From NCBI GenBank assembly GCA_903813345.2, contig CAIIXF020000011.1, forward strand, positions 33,160,166-33,224,165: DNA of 64,000 nucleotides, written 5' to 3'. This document shows, in pieces, positions 46,370 to 59,100 of the stretch. This DNA comes from Owenia fusiformis (Eukaryota > Annelida > Polychaeta > Sabellida > Oweniidae). Each line of letters starts with the position of its first letter. The first letter of the stretch is position 1. The notes beneath the pieces are model-generated. The model saw only the letters and a program-made list of their open reading frames with translations. It made no database searches and was not told the origin of the DNA. A program made the position numbers and the translations under genes.

Positions 46370-48663
46370 TTTTTTTTTGTTTTTTTTTTTTCCTTCATTC
46401 TTATTTATGTACATGTAAATGTAAATATAAATATGTACATGTAAATGTAATGCAATTAATAATATAAATAAAATTTACGTAGACAAAAAAATACACTTAT
46501 AGTTATGTTGTAAATGTATGTTGACTAAATGAATGTTGAATAAAATTGCAATTGTTGTTGATTGTTGATTGATAAAAGAATGAGTAAGAATAAAGTGTCT
46601 GTAAAACCAATGCAAGGGGTGTGCTTTCCTATCCTATTTTGATGCTGTTTACTATATGTTGTAAAGGGATCTACAATGTTTTTATTTACTGCTTGAATAT
46701 CTTTTGAGCAGTTTTCCATGCTTTGTCATGGGCTTCTAACTTGTTATTCTTCTCTGCATTGCTTCTGCTTAGGATTTCCTGGGCTTCAACATATTTCTTG
46801 AGGCCTGTCATATTTGGTGGTTTATTGTCTAATTTGTTGAGATAGATGTAGTGTTTAACCAAGAGTAGCGTCAGGTTTTCTCCCAAACTGGTGTTCTCTC
46901 CTAGGAAGTATTTTGCTCTTGTCAGGTTTTGTATTTGACACAGTTTGGTGACCATCTCTATGAATGGTTTGACAGCTATACATTCGTATAGTCCATGTTC
47001 GATGGTATCCTGTTTGTCTTCTTTACACAATGCACATTGTGGGCTTGTTTTGATTTTCATATTGTGTAGCATTTTGTTGAAAAATATTGTCCGAAGTAAT
47101 ATTCTATATTGGAAATATCTCAGTTTTGTTTCCTTTGTTGTTATGTATATTCTACAGTAGTTGCTTTTCCAGTTTATATTTGTGTTGTCTATCGCCTTTT
47201 CCCATAGTTGTTGTTGTTTTATTGGTTCTTCAGTGTGGCTTTTTATTAGTATGTTATATGTATCCTTATTCGTCATTGTTTGTAGTTCCTTTATAGAAAT
47301 GGATTTTTCTTTCACATCAGTTTCTGTCTCGGTCCTTCTCGGTGTTTTTATTTGGTTTCTCCATTCAGCTGGTATGCTGTGTATGATGTGGTACCATTGA
47401 ATGAATGTTGTGTTTATTAAATCAAATTTCCTTTTCAGTGCTTGGTACGGGATTAATTGATTGTCCTCATACAACTGTTTGATATATATTATCCCTTTGG
47501 ATTTCCACCCCTCTATATATAAGGTCTCTCTTCTATTTTGTACATGTCTATTGTTCCAAATTATCTGGTTTTCGGGTGTATGGATGTCCTTGTACTCCTT
47601 ATAATGTATTGCACACCATGCATTGTATACGTCCCTTGCTGCTGTAAGTTTGATGTTGCTGGCAATCATCGGATTGATTTCTCTGAGGTTGTATTCCCAT
47701 GCATGTTCTCTGATATCTTCAAACTGCTGTTGCCAGAGTATTTTCCACTTACTTTTTATGTTGTCGTCCGTTAATTTTTTAATCCATTTGAGTTTTAATT
47801 TATTAGCAAGTGATGGAATATGCGTCATTTCAAGACCTCCATAAGGTATTCCCCCTCTTAATGTTTTTCTTGCTATTTTGTCCGGTTTTCCGTCCCATAT
47901 AAAATCAAATAGTATTCTTTCTAGTTCTTTGGTCATTTCAGCTGTTGGTGCTTTTAACACTGACATTGGATATGTTAACTGTGATAAAAGTAGTGACTTT
48001 ATAACCACGATTTTACCCATCAGGGATAGATTTCTTTGCTTCCATATTTGTGCTAATCTTAGTATAGTCCTGATTGGTTTGCTATAGTTGATTTCTTCTA
48101 TGTTTCTTCCATCTATCGGTATTGTTAAGCCTGCTAGGAGGTTAATCTCCTTTTCTTCTAGATTCACTCCAATATTTGTGCATATTCTCTGTGTCTTTTG
48201 TTTGTTTATCTGGTTGTCTTTTCCAATGGTTACTACTGTTGTCTTTTCTTTATTGATTTTAAGTCCTGATATCATATCAAATTTATTAAAAAGATCTAGT
48301 GCATTTTCTAAATATGAGGCGTCTTTAAGGAACAAGCAGGTATCATCTGCATATTGCGAGATTCTGAGTTCTTCGTTTTCTGTTAGATTGATACCTTTTA
48401 TTTTGTCTGTCTTCCGTGTAGCATTGCTAAGAACTTCTGCACATAGGATGAATATGTCAGGACTCAATGGGCAGCCTTGTCGTACACCTCTTTCAAGGTT
48501 GAAGTACCTGGATGTGAAGCCATTGTTTATTATAGTGCTGTTTATTCCATTGTAGAAAGTTTCAACCCAGGCTATTAAGTCTGTGCCAAAATTAAAATAC
48601 TTCAAGGTTTTATAGATGAATTTCCACTCCAATGAGTCGAATGCCTTTTGGAAGTCGATAGTT
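46370..48663 (-). mobile_element. 5'-truncated L1/Tx1-like LINE retrotransposon
   Basis: The insertion is bounded by a perfect 12-bp target-site duplication GCGATGTAACGT (46358-46369 and 48664-48675). On the minus strand it starts abruptly inside the reverse transcriptase coding region at 48663, runs through an open frame to the stop at 46686, then a 3'UTR of about 320 bases with TACATGTAAATGTAAATATA repeats, and ends in an A-rich tail (A10 C A13 type, plus-strand T run at about 46370-46393). The exact duplication and unbroken frame indicate a recent insertion by target-primed reverse transcription. Confidence 0.95.
46686..48662 (-). CDS. LINE reverse transcriptase, C-terminal ~658 residues (5'-truncated)
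   Basis: Retrotransposon ORF2-type protein missing its endonuclease and the first reverse transcriptase blocks. Motifs in order: TIDFQKAFDSLEW (catalytic Asp of palm motif A), GVRQGCPLSP (motif B), ISQYADDTCLF (motif C, YADD), SGLKINKEKT (motif D), then a long thumb/connection region and a C-terminal zinc-finger-like CALC..HGLYEC about 100 residues before the end. There is no internal stop. The open frame continues about 40 codons upstream to 48782, but that part is host DNA. The copy cannot be autonomous because the endonuclease is absent. The L1/Tx1-like clade is my reading of the motif spelling and the A-rich tail. Confidence 0.93.
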   Translation of the reverse strand, partial: TIDFQKAFDSLEWKFIYKTLKYFNFGTDLIAWVETFYNGINSTIINNGFTSRYFNLERGVRQGCPLSPDIFILCAEVLSNATRKTDKIKGINLTENEELRISQYADDTCLFLKDASYLENALDLFNKFDMISGLKINKEKTTVVTIGKDNQINKQKTQRICTNIGVNLEEKEINLLAGLTIPIDGRNIEEINYSKPIRTILRLAQIWKQRNLSLMGKIVVIKSLLLSQLTYPMSVLKAPTAEMTKELERILFDFIWDGKPDKIARKTLRGGIPYGGLEMTHIPSLANKLKLKWIKKLTDDNIKSKWKILWQQQFEDIREHAWEYNLREINPMIASNIKLTAARDVYNAWCAIHYKEYKDIHTPENQIIWNNRHVQNRRETLYIEGWKSKGIIYIKQLYEDNQLIPYQALKRKFDLINTTFIQWYHIIHSIPAEWRNQIKTPRRTETETDVKEKSISIKELQTMTNKDTYNILIKSHTEEPIKQQQLWEKAIDNTNINWKSNYCRIYITTKETKLRYFQYRILLRTIFFNKMLHNMKIKTSPQCALCKEDKQDTIEHGLYECIAVKPFIEMVTKLCQIQNLTRAKYFLGENTSLGENLTLLLVKHYIYLNKLDNKPPNMTGLKKYVEAQEILSRSNAEKNNKLEAHDKAWKTAQKIFKQ

Positions 48664-48675
48664 GCGATGTAACGT

Positions 48676-51600
48676 ATATTTACAATAAGTTCAAACCAGT
48701 TGTAAGGAAATAATTGTCCCCATGTATACTCCTCCAATATAATGTATAAAATATCAATGAATATGTAAGAGTTGCAGGTCAATGAAAAGCCTATTTGGAT
48801 AGCAATGGCCCACGTTTTGCTTCAATATACCCTCTATTCCACACAATCTTATGTATCACCAGGATTTTTAAATATTCTTTAATATAATTGACTTGAATTT
48901 GATTGAATGAAGCAAAATTTTTAAAAAAAATTGCAACAGATGGCGAATAATTGTTCATTTAAAAATCTACATGCTTCGATTCAGCTTGCATATTTTTGCA
49001 TTTAGTTTACATCGTGTCGCCTGTTGGGTCATTTACTTTAAAAGAGAGTAACCTGCCTCTCGATATCGAAGAAAAGATTTAGAATCTAGATGTTCTGATA
49101 TTAGGTTTCTTGGGTATGAAGTTGTTATAAACCAATCATGTATAATAGGGATTTAGAATGACTTATCGAGGATAAATAAATTGATGAACAAGTAACTATA
49201 TGTTCCCGCGAGACCTTAATAGAACCACGTGACTTGGTTAAACCAATCAGAATACACGTCGAAAATAATTATGTTGGCAAAATAACACCTCGGGTATTGA
49301 TGCGCATAAAAACAAGAAGTATGTTATCAGAATATTTGAGGCAAATTGGATGCCATGAAATCCCTATAGAGTCGATCCAACAGGTTTTATCTGTTGAGGA
49401 CGAATTAAGAGAGCAATAAGTCATAAATTGTTAGACCAGATCTAGCAAGAAGACTAGAACTTCATTATACACAGCTAATCATAGATAATTGGACCGGTAC
49501 ACGCGTTCTTGTCACGATATAATAACATTTGATATCAGTTAAAAAATAGTTAACTGTGTATTCTGTTGCTGACCGATCGTACTCACACTTGCAAAAGCTT
49601 GTCTGTATGTGAATGGCCAGGCTTCTAAAAGTGTCAAGCGGTTAACGGACTGATTGACATTCATCGGGTCATACTATTTCAAAGTACAAAAAATGCAATT
49701 TCCACCCGATCTACTTATTTGCACGACAGAAAGAATACAATTACAAATTGTTAATATATTCAATTACGTTAGTAGTTACAATTTTTATTGCATAAAAATG
49801 TAAATAACAGCCAAGAAATAATACTTCTAAATTAAAATGATATGCATTTAGTTTTGCGTGGCACTTTACGGTATATGTACGATCTTCCGAAAGTATATGT
49901 TCACTTTTTATCCTGCAGTTGAGAATAAACTGCTGTTGTAACTAGTGCAGAGGGGGTTAATTAGGTTTACATTTTTAAAACTCAGTTACTTTAGATGGAA
50001 TTCAGGATAATGAAAAACAGAAATTGATCATTTTAAAAGTGGTAATTAATTTAAATATACATACGGTAAAAGGTTCCAACGGTGCTAAGCTTTTAGACAA
50101 TAAACTACTACGAGAGATCACACGTATAAGGCCAAATATCACTTAGCACTGGCTATTGAACGCGATTAGAAAACCAAGAATATGAAATAACTACGCTTAA
50201 TAAGAATAGTAGTAGTCAGGACCTCGAGAGGCATTTTGATACTCTTCGAATCTTTCTGTTTTTCTAGAAATAGGAATGTAACTAATTGAAGGCCATGCTT
50301 TCTCATGATGATCTAGAGCGTGTAATAGACATTGATTTGTTGAAATGTTATCCGCGCAGTTGGGTATCTCCTGGGGGAGATAAGAGGAGAGTTGTGAGTT
50401 ACACTATTTTCCTTACTATAGAAAAGAAGTTAATAATCGGTTTGGCACAAAAGTAGCTGGAGAAGATCTAAATGATATCTTGTCGAATGCGTTGCTTTAT
50501 TACTTATTGTTTTATTACTTGGTATTTCAGGCATTTAATTGTGTCCGAAACATGGTAATCAGTAAATTCACAATGTTATCCGAACGCACCGAATATAATC
50601 AAAGTATCGCTAACACTTTCCTCATCCAATATCTTATCATTAAAACTGTAAAAGCACGAAACCAATTCGACAAAGTAGATGTTAGAATGCAAAAGTAAAA
50701 GATCAATTGTATTTTATCAACTCTCTGAGTGACTCCTACAAAAATGTATGATCAGTCACGCTAAATGATAAATCTTTGTTTTATAATTAGGAAACAGCGG
50801 ATATAGTGTCTGAGTTTGGTGAAAATATAAAAATACTTCAGCTATATTTTATTGTATTTATTGTATTGTAATTGGGTATATATTTTTAAAGGTAATATGA
50901 AATGCGTAATATAGACGTTTTATTTTCGAGGGTAGTGGGAGTTTTAACCAAGTGTTTTATGTCCACTTGTAACGCAGAAATCTTGGTAGAATTAGGACTT
51001 TGATAAGACATGTTTTCTCTTTTTAGTAGAATACTTGATTCATTATTTATTCAATAATGTCGAATCTATCTTTTATTTGCTGTGTAAAATGTCAACACTT
51101 CGAGTAAAAATTCAAAATTCAAGCCTTGATCTACATGTTATACTTTAAATAGCAAACGTCAGTTTTTCCCTATAAGTCGTTTACTTCATGCCTTTCTTGT
51201 GTCACCATATGAAGGGTTCAATTTTATGCGTAATTACAAGATGTAGTTCGTCTTCGACCCTTACCTCTGCCATAAAAGATAAATTACTAAAATCTAAAGT
51301 TATAGATACGCTATAATTTCTGGGAATTACATAACGATTTGTGTGAAATATTGTAAAATTCATTAATACTATACTAGGAATATGCTTGGCGGAGGGATAC
51401 CACACCTCCGATTGATACGCATATTGTTAATCGTTGCATTCACCAGCCATGGATACATGGATATGAAAGGAGTGCAGGGCAGTGAATGCACCTGAAGAAT
51501 GGAAAATGACATATATTAGTTTCCCGCTTATCCCATTGATAATCTGTAGAGGATGTAGCATTGATGTCAATTTACTCTCGCAAGGCCCGTCCGAAGGATT

Positions 51601-53308
51601 TCCCAAGGGGGTGACGTTTGTGCATGGATGGATTGTGCCTAAAGCGTAGCAAGCTAGGGGGTCTGAAGGGCAGACCGCATGCATTTTTGAAAAGAGCCTC
51701 CTTGGTGCTTTCTGAGCATATCTGAGAGCCATATTCGCACCATTAAATACACAAATTGTTCGGCCCCAACGCCCCTCCCCTCCTCGGACGGACCTATCAA
51801 CATACTTTTAGCTTTTAGCTTTTGCAATGATTGGACGTGAAAGAATGAAATTATGCAATTCCTACTGAAGTACGTTAATAATAAAAGAATTATCTGCAAA
51901 TCAAAATCCGATAAGTAACTTTTGAGCTCTGCTCATATCAAAAGCGAACACCCAATCAGATTTGTCTCATATTTATCCAATTTGTTTTTAAAATAGGTAT
52001 TTTGATGTTTCATATTTTAAATCATTCTTTAAAAGACCTTGCAGTCCAGTAGGTTGAGCTACAAACGATCTTTTACGGTAAATGTTGTGAATTCTAATGT
52101 CTGCAAGTCATAACATCTCTTTCATACACCAACTCGAAAAACATTGGAGTATCGATATTAGAGAGAAACGTTTGAAAGAAAAAAGACCAACCCGAGTAAA
52201 ACATATAGTTTTCCATGATCTTTGACCAAGGGGATGATGGTACAGCCTAAACAGTCTTAGACTGTGCCAATGGTATGAACTCAGAAAAATGCGAGTAATA
52301 AACATGAAATTGGCATTTAATTTTACGCACTGGAAATAAGGGATAACATCACCGGAACACACTTCGATTGATTTTTCTGCATTTGCGCAAACTAACAACA
52401 TCTGCGCAAACTAACAACATTTGCGCAAAGTATTACTATTATTGCGCGTTTAGATGCATGAAGTAATGCCTTGAAAAATAGGATTCTGAATAAGATAGAA
52501 ATTGTTAATTCATTTATTCTATCAATGGTAGATGCTGAAAGCAGATTAAAGACAACGTATGCTCTTATATAGTAACCGTCAATAAAATAGAGAATATTGC
52601 TTATAAGATGTAAAGTGCTGAAGCCAAACGGAACGGAAACAATACAAAAAAACGTTTTCATTATTAATCCTCAATTATTCCAGATGATTTTTCAAAATAG
52701 GAAGAAATCATTCATTCGTATCTGATAATCATATTATGCTCAAGTGAACAGGACATTCAACTACTGTCTAATTCATTCTATATATGTATCTCCCTAAGAT
52801 CAGCGATTCAGCGTCTCGGGACTGCTGTGTTGCGTAAATTGACAGGCCGGACAGGCGCTCATTCCGCGGGAGATATCGGATATATCAGTTTACGGTGCAG
52901 TTTACTTATACCAGTTATATCGCTAGTTATCCGAGAATTATTTTAGCATTGAACGAGTGATTTTTTCCTATGCAAACAATGAAGTTTTTTCTTTTTGTAG
53001 CAAACGTAATAAAACAAGCGATGAAACACGATATAGGTTTGAGTGCGTAGCCGTGATGGATGCAGGAATTCAGGAACAATCCCCGAGAGAGAACATCTAA
53101 TAAGCTACCGCTCTGTATATAGATTGCGAAGCAGATCGGTGGTTGCCTATGACACTCTCAGCTCCGGTTAAATCCTCGTGTATAATTCCGTACTTCACAC
53201 ACGGGGAATGACGTGAAACATTTACACAAACGCCAACAAAATCGTCCAAGATGTAGTATTAAAATAAATGCATTATAGAACATTTAATGGATTATTCCAA
53301 CGTTAAAT
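48676..53308. other. Intergenic interval
   Basis: No gene recognised. Part of about 51560-51800 (GTAGCAAGCTAGGGGGTCTG and neighbouring GC-rich text) reads like a dispersed repeat fragment common in marine invertebrate genomes. A frame at 49234-49419 has no recognisable motif. The last 300 bases are probably the leader of the exon at 53309. Confidence 0.45.
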
Positions 53309-53396
53309 ATGGATTTATATCAGATCATATATTTCATACTTTGGATTGGGATAAGTTTGGATACATCACTTGGGCTCCCTCAATTAATACGAATAG
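53309..53396 (+). CDS. Probable first coding exon of a kainate/AMPA-type ionotropic glutamate receptor
   Basis: The ATG opens a 29-codon exon ending in phase 1 at a strong ATAG|GTAAGT donor. It encodes a hydrophobic signal peptide (IIYFILWIGISL) and then GLPQLIRIG. Kainate-type receptors begin their mature amino-terminal domain with a sequence of the type LP-x-(V/L)-I/L-R-I/F-GGIF, so the missing Gly-Ile-Phe would be at the start of exon 2. I found no second exon in the remaining 10.6 kb, so the intron would be long, or the call is wrong. Confidence 0.45.
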
Positions 53397-53930
53397 GTAA
53401 GTGATTATTTTAATTCCTTAATTTTGCAATTTGATGCAAATAGTCTTGAGAGATTCCCGGTAGAGGATTAGATTACGACCAATAACTTGTTATAATTTTT
53501 TGGGTAAATTGTATACTAGTAACTCTCATTCAGGGGTTCAGCGCTCATTACACGATCGCGAGTTTACACCATTAATACATATTCACGAGAGAGAGTTCGA
53601 ATTTGGAATCAAAAGTGATTACGGAGTTGCTGTACTGTTAAAATGAAGAGTTAAGAATGTAATGGATCCAGTTCAACTATTAACCATGTTCGAGTTGCCA
53701 TAATCTTAATAAGTATATGATAATATAATGAAATAAAAATAGACATGGGCCTAATGAACCACAATGGAATCATACAATATTGGCTTGATACAAACACGTT
53801 AGCCACATACACAATTTTTCTAAATAACATGGCATGAGGGCTCCATCAGATTATCGAAATTGATTTTTATTCTAACAGCTAGATAACCAATTATATTGTA
53901 TACGTGTGTCATGGTTCAAATGTCAATATG

Positions 53931-56137
53931 GTACCAGCCAACATGGTACCGTTCAATATGGTACCAATCAAAATGATGCCGTAAAATATGGTACCAAACA
54001 AAATGATGCCGTAAAATATGGTACCAATCAAAATGATGCCGTAAAATATGGTATCAATCAAAATGATGCCGTAAAATATTGTATCAATCAAAATGATGCC
54101 GTAAAATATGGTATCAATCAAAATGTTGCCGTAAAATATGGTACCAATCAAAATGATGCCGTAAAATATGGTACCAATCAAAATGATGCCGTAAAATATG
54201 GTACCAATCAAAATGTTGCCGTAAAATATGGTACAAATCAAAATGATGCCGTAAAATATGGTACCAATCAAAATGATGCCGTAAAATATGGTACCAATCA
54301 AAATGTTGCCGTAAAATATGGTACAAATCAAAATGCTGCCGTAAAATATGGTACCAATCAAAATGATGTAGTAAGATATGGTACCAATCAAAATGATGCC
54401 GTAAAATATGGTACCAATCAAAATGATGCCGTAAAATATGGTACCAATCAAAATGTTGCCGTAAAATATGGTACCAATCAAAATGATGCCGTAAAATATG
54501 GTACCAATCAAAATGATACTGTAAAATATGGTACCAATCAAAATTATGCCGTAAAATATGGTACCAATCAAAATGACGCCGTAAATTATGGTACCAATCA
54601 AAATGATGCCGTAAATTATGGTACCAATCAAAATAATGCCGTAAAATATGGTACCAATCAAAATGATGCCGTAAAATATGGTACCAAACAAAATGATGCC
54701 GTAAAATATGGTACCAATCAAAATGATGCCGTAAAATATGACCAATCAAAATGATACCGTAAAATATGGTACCAAACAAAATGATGCCGTAAAATATGGT
54801 ACCAATCAAAATGATGCCGTAAAATATGGTACCAATCAAAATGATGCCGTAAAATATGGTACCAATCAAAACGATGCCGTAAAATATGGTACCAATCAAA
54901 ATGATGTAGTAAGATATGGTACCAATCAAAATTATGCCGTAAAATATGGTACCAATCAAAATGACGCCGTAAATTATGGTACCAATCAAAATGATGCCGT
55001 AAATTATGGTACCAATCAAAATAATGCCGTAAAATATGGTACCAATCAAAATGATGCCGTAAAATATGGTACCAAACAAAATGATGCCGTAAAATATGGT
55101 ACCAATCAAAATGATGCCGTAAAATTGACCAATCAAAATGATACCGTAAAATATGGTACCAAACAAAATGATGCCGTAAAATATGGTACCAATCAAAATG
55201 ATGTAGTAAGATATGGTACCAATCAAAATGATGCCGTAAAATATGGTACCAATCAAAATGATGCCGTAAAATATGGTACCAATCAAAATGTTGCCGTAAA
55301 ATATGGTACCAATCAAAATGATGCCGTAAAATATGGTACCAATCAAAATGATACTGTAAAATATGGTACCAATCAAAATTATGCCGTAAAATATGGTACC
55401 AATCAAAATGACGCCGTAAATTATGGTACCAATCAAAATGATGCCGTAAATTATGGTACCAATCAAAATAATGCCGTAAAATATGGTACCAATCAAAATG
55501 ATGCCGTAAAATATGGTACCAAACAAAATGATGCCGTAAAATATGGTACCAATCAAAATGATGCCGTAAAATATGACCAATCAAAATGATACCGTAAAAT
55601 ATGGTACCAAACAAAATGATGCCGTAAAATATGGTACCAATCAAAATGATGCCGTAAAATATGGTACCAATCAAAATGATGCCGTAAAATATGGTACCAA
55701 TCAAAACGATGCCGTAAAATATGGTACCAATCAAAATGATGTAGTAAGATATGGTACCAATCAAAATTATGCCGTAAAATATGGTACCAATCAAAATGAC
55801 GCCGTAAATTATGGTACCAATCAAAATGATGCCGTAAATTATGGTACCAATCAAAATAATGCCGTAAAATATGGTACCAATCAAAATGATGCCGTAAAAT
55901 ATGGTACCAAACAAAATTATGCCGTAAAATATGGTACCAATCAAAATGATGCCGTAAAATTGACCAATCAAAATGATACCGTAAAATATGGTACCAAACA
56001 AAATGATGCCGTAAAATATGGTACCAATCAAAATGATGCCGTAAAATATGGTACCAATCAAAATGATGCCGTAAAATATGGTACCAATCAAAACGATGCC
56101 GTAAAATATGGTACCAATCAAAATGATGCCGTTCAAT
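53931..56137. repeat. 30-bp minisatellite, ~74 units, with 835-bp higher-order period
   Basis: Unit AAAATGATGCCGTAAAATAT + GGTACCAATC, with variant units (GATGTAGTAAG, GTTGCC, AATTATGCC, ACCAAACA). Two shortened units, of 28 bases (AAATATGACCAATC) and 27 bases (AAAATTGACCAATC), each occur twice exactly 835 bases apart (54733/55568 and 55121/55956), so the right part is a higher-order repeat of 28 units. The flanks keep degenerate CAATATGGTACC-like or CAATATGACC units to about 56325. Open frames on both strands follow from the 30-base period. Confidence 0.95.
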
Positions 56138-59100
56138 GGTTCCAGTCTGCATGGTCCCATTTAATACGGCATCGGTAAACATGACCCACAACAATATATG
56201 GACGCAAATCAATGTGGCCGAAAGAATTCTAGACAATGCACAATGCACGTGGTCTCTTATGGTGTCTATGGTCACCGACAATATGACCCAAGACAATATG
56301 ATCACAGTCAATGTGGCAAGAGGAATGCAAGTGATCATTGGTGGTTGAGAGTGGATACATTTCATTCCCGATCATTACGCAACCTCAGTCAAAATCATCA
56401 GCCTTCATGTCAACGGACAATTCAGACTTATGAGAAACGGTTATTTGTGGATTCTCTCTAATACCTAGAATTATATCAGAAAGAATAATTCAGGTCGTGA
56501 TATATAAAAATCAGTGTAATTGATCATGTTTCGGAGTACATAGTTTGTACATTACGATGATTTGTAACATATTTCATTAAGGTAATGAAACCGACATTTA
56601 TCATTCATTAGATTCATTCATTAGCAATAAAGCCATGTTCATTCAATACAAACATCTGATCGAATTTTGCTATCATGTGTATTCAAAGATATACGCAGTA
56701 TCTCAGTATGCGTAATTATCAAATGGTATTTACTCCATTTAACCTTTTAGCAACGGCCATGTGTTGAAACTTGTTCTGGTTTGTTGATTTTAAGATATAA
56801 AAATGAAGATTCAAACAATAACAAACTTTAACACTAAATATTCAACTTTGACCTTGACCTTTGATCTTGACCTATCTGAATTCATCACGTGAATGGGAAC
56901 GAAGAGAGGGCCAAATCTTCTCCAGGTTAGGAGATTAAAAAGGCTAAGAAAATAACAACGAGGTGGAATCGAGCTGAAAAACTTCTATACATGATACAAT
57001 GGGATAAAATTTAAGTGTATGTGGCTATTTAACCGTGTCATCGTCTAAACCAATGCATCCAACCTCTATTTGTATTTCTGTTCATATTGTCTTCCCCTCG
57101 AACTAAGAATCAGCATATTTCTAATTGGAAGGATGAAATCACATCTGGGGCAAAATTGAGTTAAAAGCAAACCAATGTTAAACTTCAATTTCAATTTCAT
57201 TGCTATTGCTATAGCTACAAGCCCTTGTGTTGTCTTGGTGAAGTAGATAAGGGGAGGGGGTCTACAGTCTTGAGGCAAGACTATTGAATTGCATGGAATG
57301 TGACTGTAATGTCTGTCTTGTGCCTGGCTTCGAAGAGTGAGTCCATGAGAAGAGGTTTCAGACGACCCAGCCAATCCGAATTTCACCACTCTCTTGCATT
57401 TTGCAAGAAAGCATTCTGTTCTCGATGTATCTGAACGAATCAAACCACGCGATAAATCTGATTCAGCCAGTGACAGAATAATTGAAAAAGATGTTCAATA
57501 AAACAAATCATATATCACAACGGATATTCCCCTTCAATAAAATGCAGTATGCTCTTTTTGTTCTCAGATAGGACAAGTGATCTTAAATGAACATCTTCAT
57601 ATATGAAGAACATGGTAGAAATAAAGAGTGGTAAGGGGTGAAGAAGGATGGAACGGATATCGAGTTATTGAATTAATAAATACAAATTGACGAACATGTG
57701 CCAGCTTACAACAAGGTCGAATCACAAAACATGGTGCCAATTTCGAACGCGATACAATCAGCTAGAAATCTTGGACGCGTTCAAATGGTCAGAACCCATA
57801 GTGTCCAAAATTGCATTTCGGCGAATTTGTTGACAGATATCCTCATATCGTTATCCTAAGATAGAGAAAATTTTACCTCTAAGTCGCAATGAAATCATTA
57901 TAAATTATTTGGTGAGCCACTCTTTCCCAGGCCCCAGTCTCATTCTCTCAAACCCGACTGGGAAGAGGGTTGGGAGCAAATTATGCGAACAAGTTGTATT
58001 TTACGCAGAGGCCACTTAAATCAAATGGAAAAATAAGAACCATGCTTTCCATATTCCATTTCAGATTAGGTGATACAAAATCCCATTTCGCATTTATTTA
58101 TGAGTTTTCCCAACATGATTGCATAACAAAGAGAGATAAAAATCAACGAAAGACGAATGGTGGGATTTTTTAACATGAAGCCAAAAGGGAAACGGTAATC
58201 TGCTTGGCCGTAGTGGTACTTGTATCCCGGGACTTGTATTGGAAAGGTTAACGCATGGCGTTCGCACTTTCAGCACCTCTACCAAAATCACAATATGTGA
58301 CAGAGAGAGAAATAAACATTGTAACATTATTTGATGACCTTGGACCGAATGTAGGTATTAAATAAAATTCATATTTGGTAATACAAAATTCCGTTCCGCA
58401 TAAATATTTTTCGATATCTTGCTGTTCACAGTTGCGTCTTGAAACCGCGCAGTTTTGGTCCAAGAAAGGATGGTGTAAATTATCATGATTGGACATCCCA
58501 AAACGAGACGATTATCTAGCTATTCCCATAACCAATATATTGATTTGTATTAACTATTTATACTTGTTTTATATTAGACATAAAAGTCACGATTCTTGTA
58601 TATAGTATAGTATTATTATTGCTAATAAAATCAATGAACAACCACATACAAACAACACGCCACAGTCAAACATCAATCGTATACAAAACCATCATAAAAC
58701 GATAGATAGAAATTTTAATTCACTCCAAAGTCTTACTTGTCCATTGTGCATTTGTTAATTATGCAAGCAGACAACCCACTAACTAATGGATTACCTGTAT
58801 TAAGGCTATTAGTATCACGTAATCCATTGAATTAAACATGAGGCAATAAGGGATATGTCATTTAGAATGATCGGAAATACAATTGAACATTGTCGACGAT
58901 ACCCTGTCAAAATGTTCGCCCATGATCACTGTGCTTCTAATTCCTTATTTTCAATTGATTCTTTTCTTGACATACATTCTAAAACAATACAAAGGAACCG
59001 GGTTCTAATCATACATTCTTATTTTATCCAGAGGCCCTATTAGCATAGCCATTTGAGCTTATTCTCTCTAATGTCTGATAAGATACGAACTCTTTCAATT

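Noticed and set aside
48663-48782. N-terminal 40 residues of the open frame preceding the LINE reverse transcriptase
   Set aside because: They lie outside the target-site duplication and are host flanking DNA that happens to be in frame.
49234-49419. 61-codon plus-strand frame
   Set aside because: It looks protein-like at first glance but has no motif, no acceptable exon structure and no partner exons.
51427-51899. Overlapping minus-strand frames with Cys/Pro-rich translation
   Set aside because: They fall over a GC-rich dispersed-repeat-like segment (GTAGCAAGCTAGGGGGTCTG); more likely repeat than gene.
53906-56365. Long open frames on both strands over the second minisatellite (up to 488 codons)
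   Set aside because: They arise from a stop-free 30-bp period, shift frame at the 27- and 28-bp units, begin without a gene context and match no known protein. Kept as a repeat.
57066-57443. 125-codon minus-strand frame as a gene
   Set aside because: No recognisable domain, signal peptide or splice context; composition like surrounding non-coding DNA.
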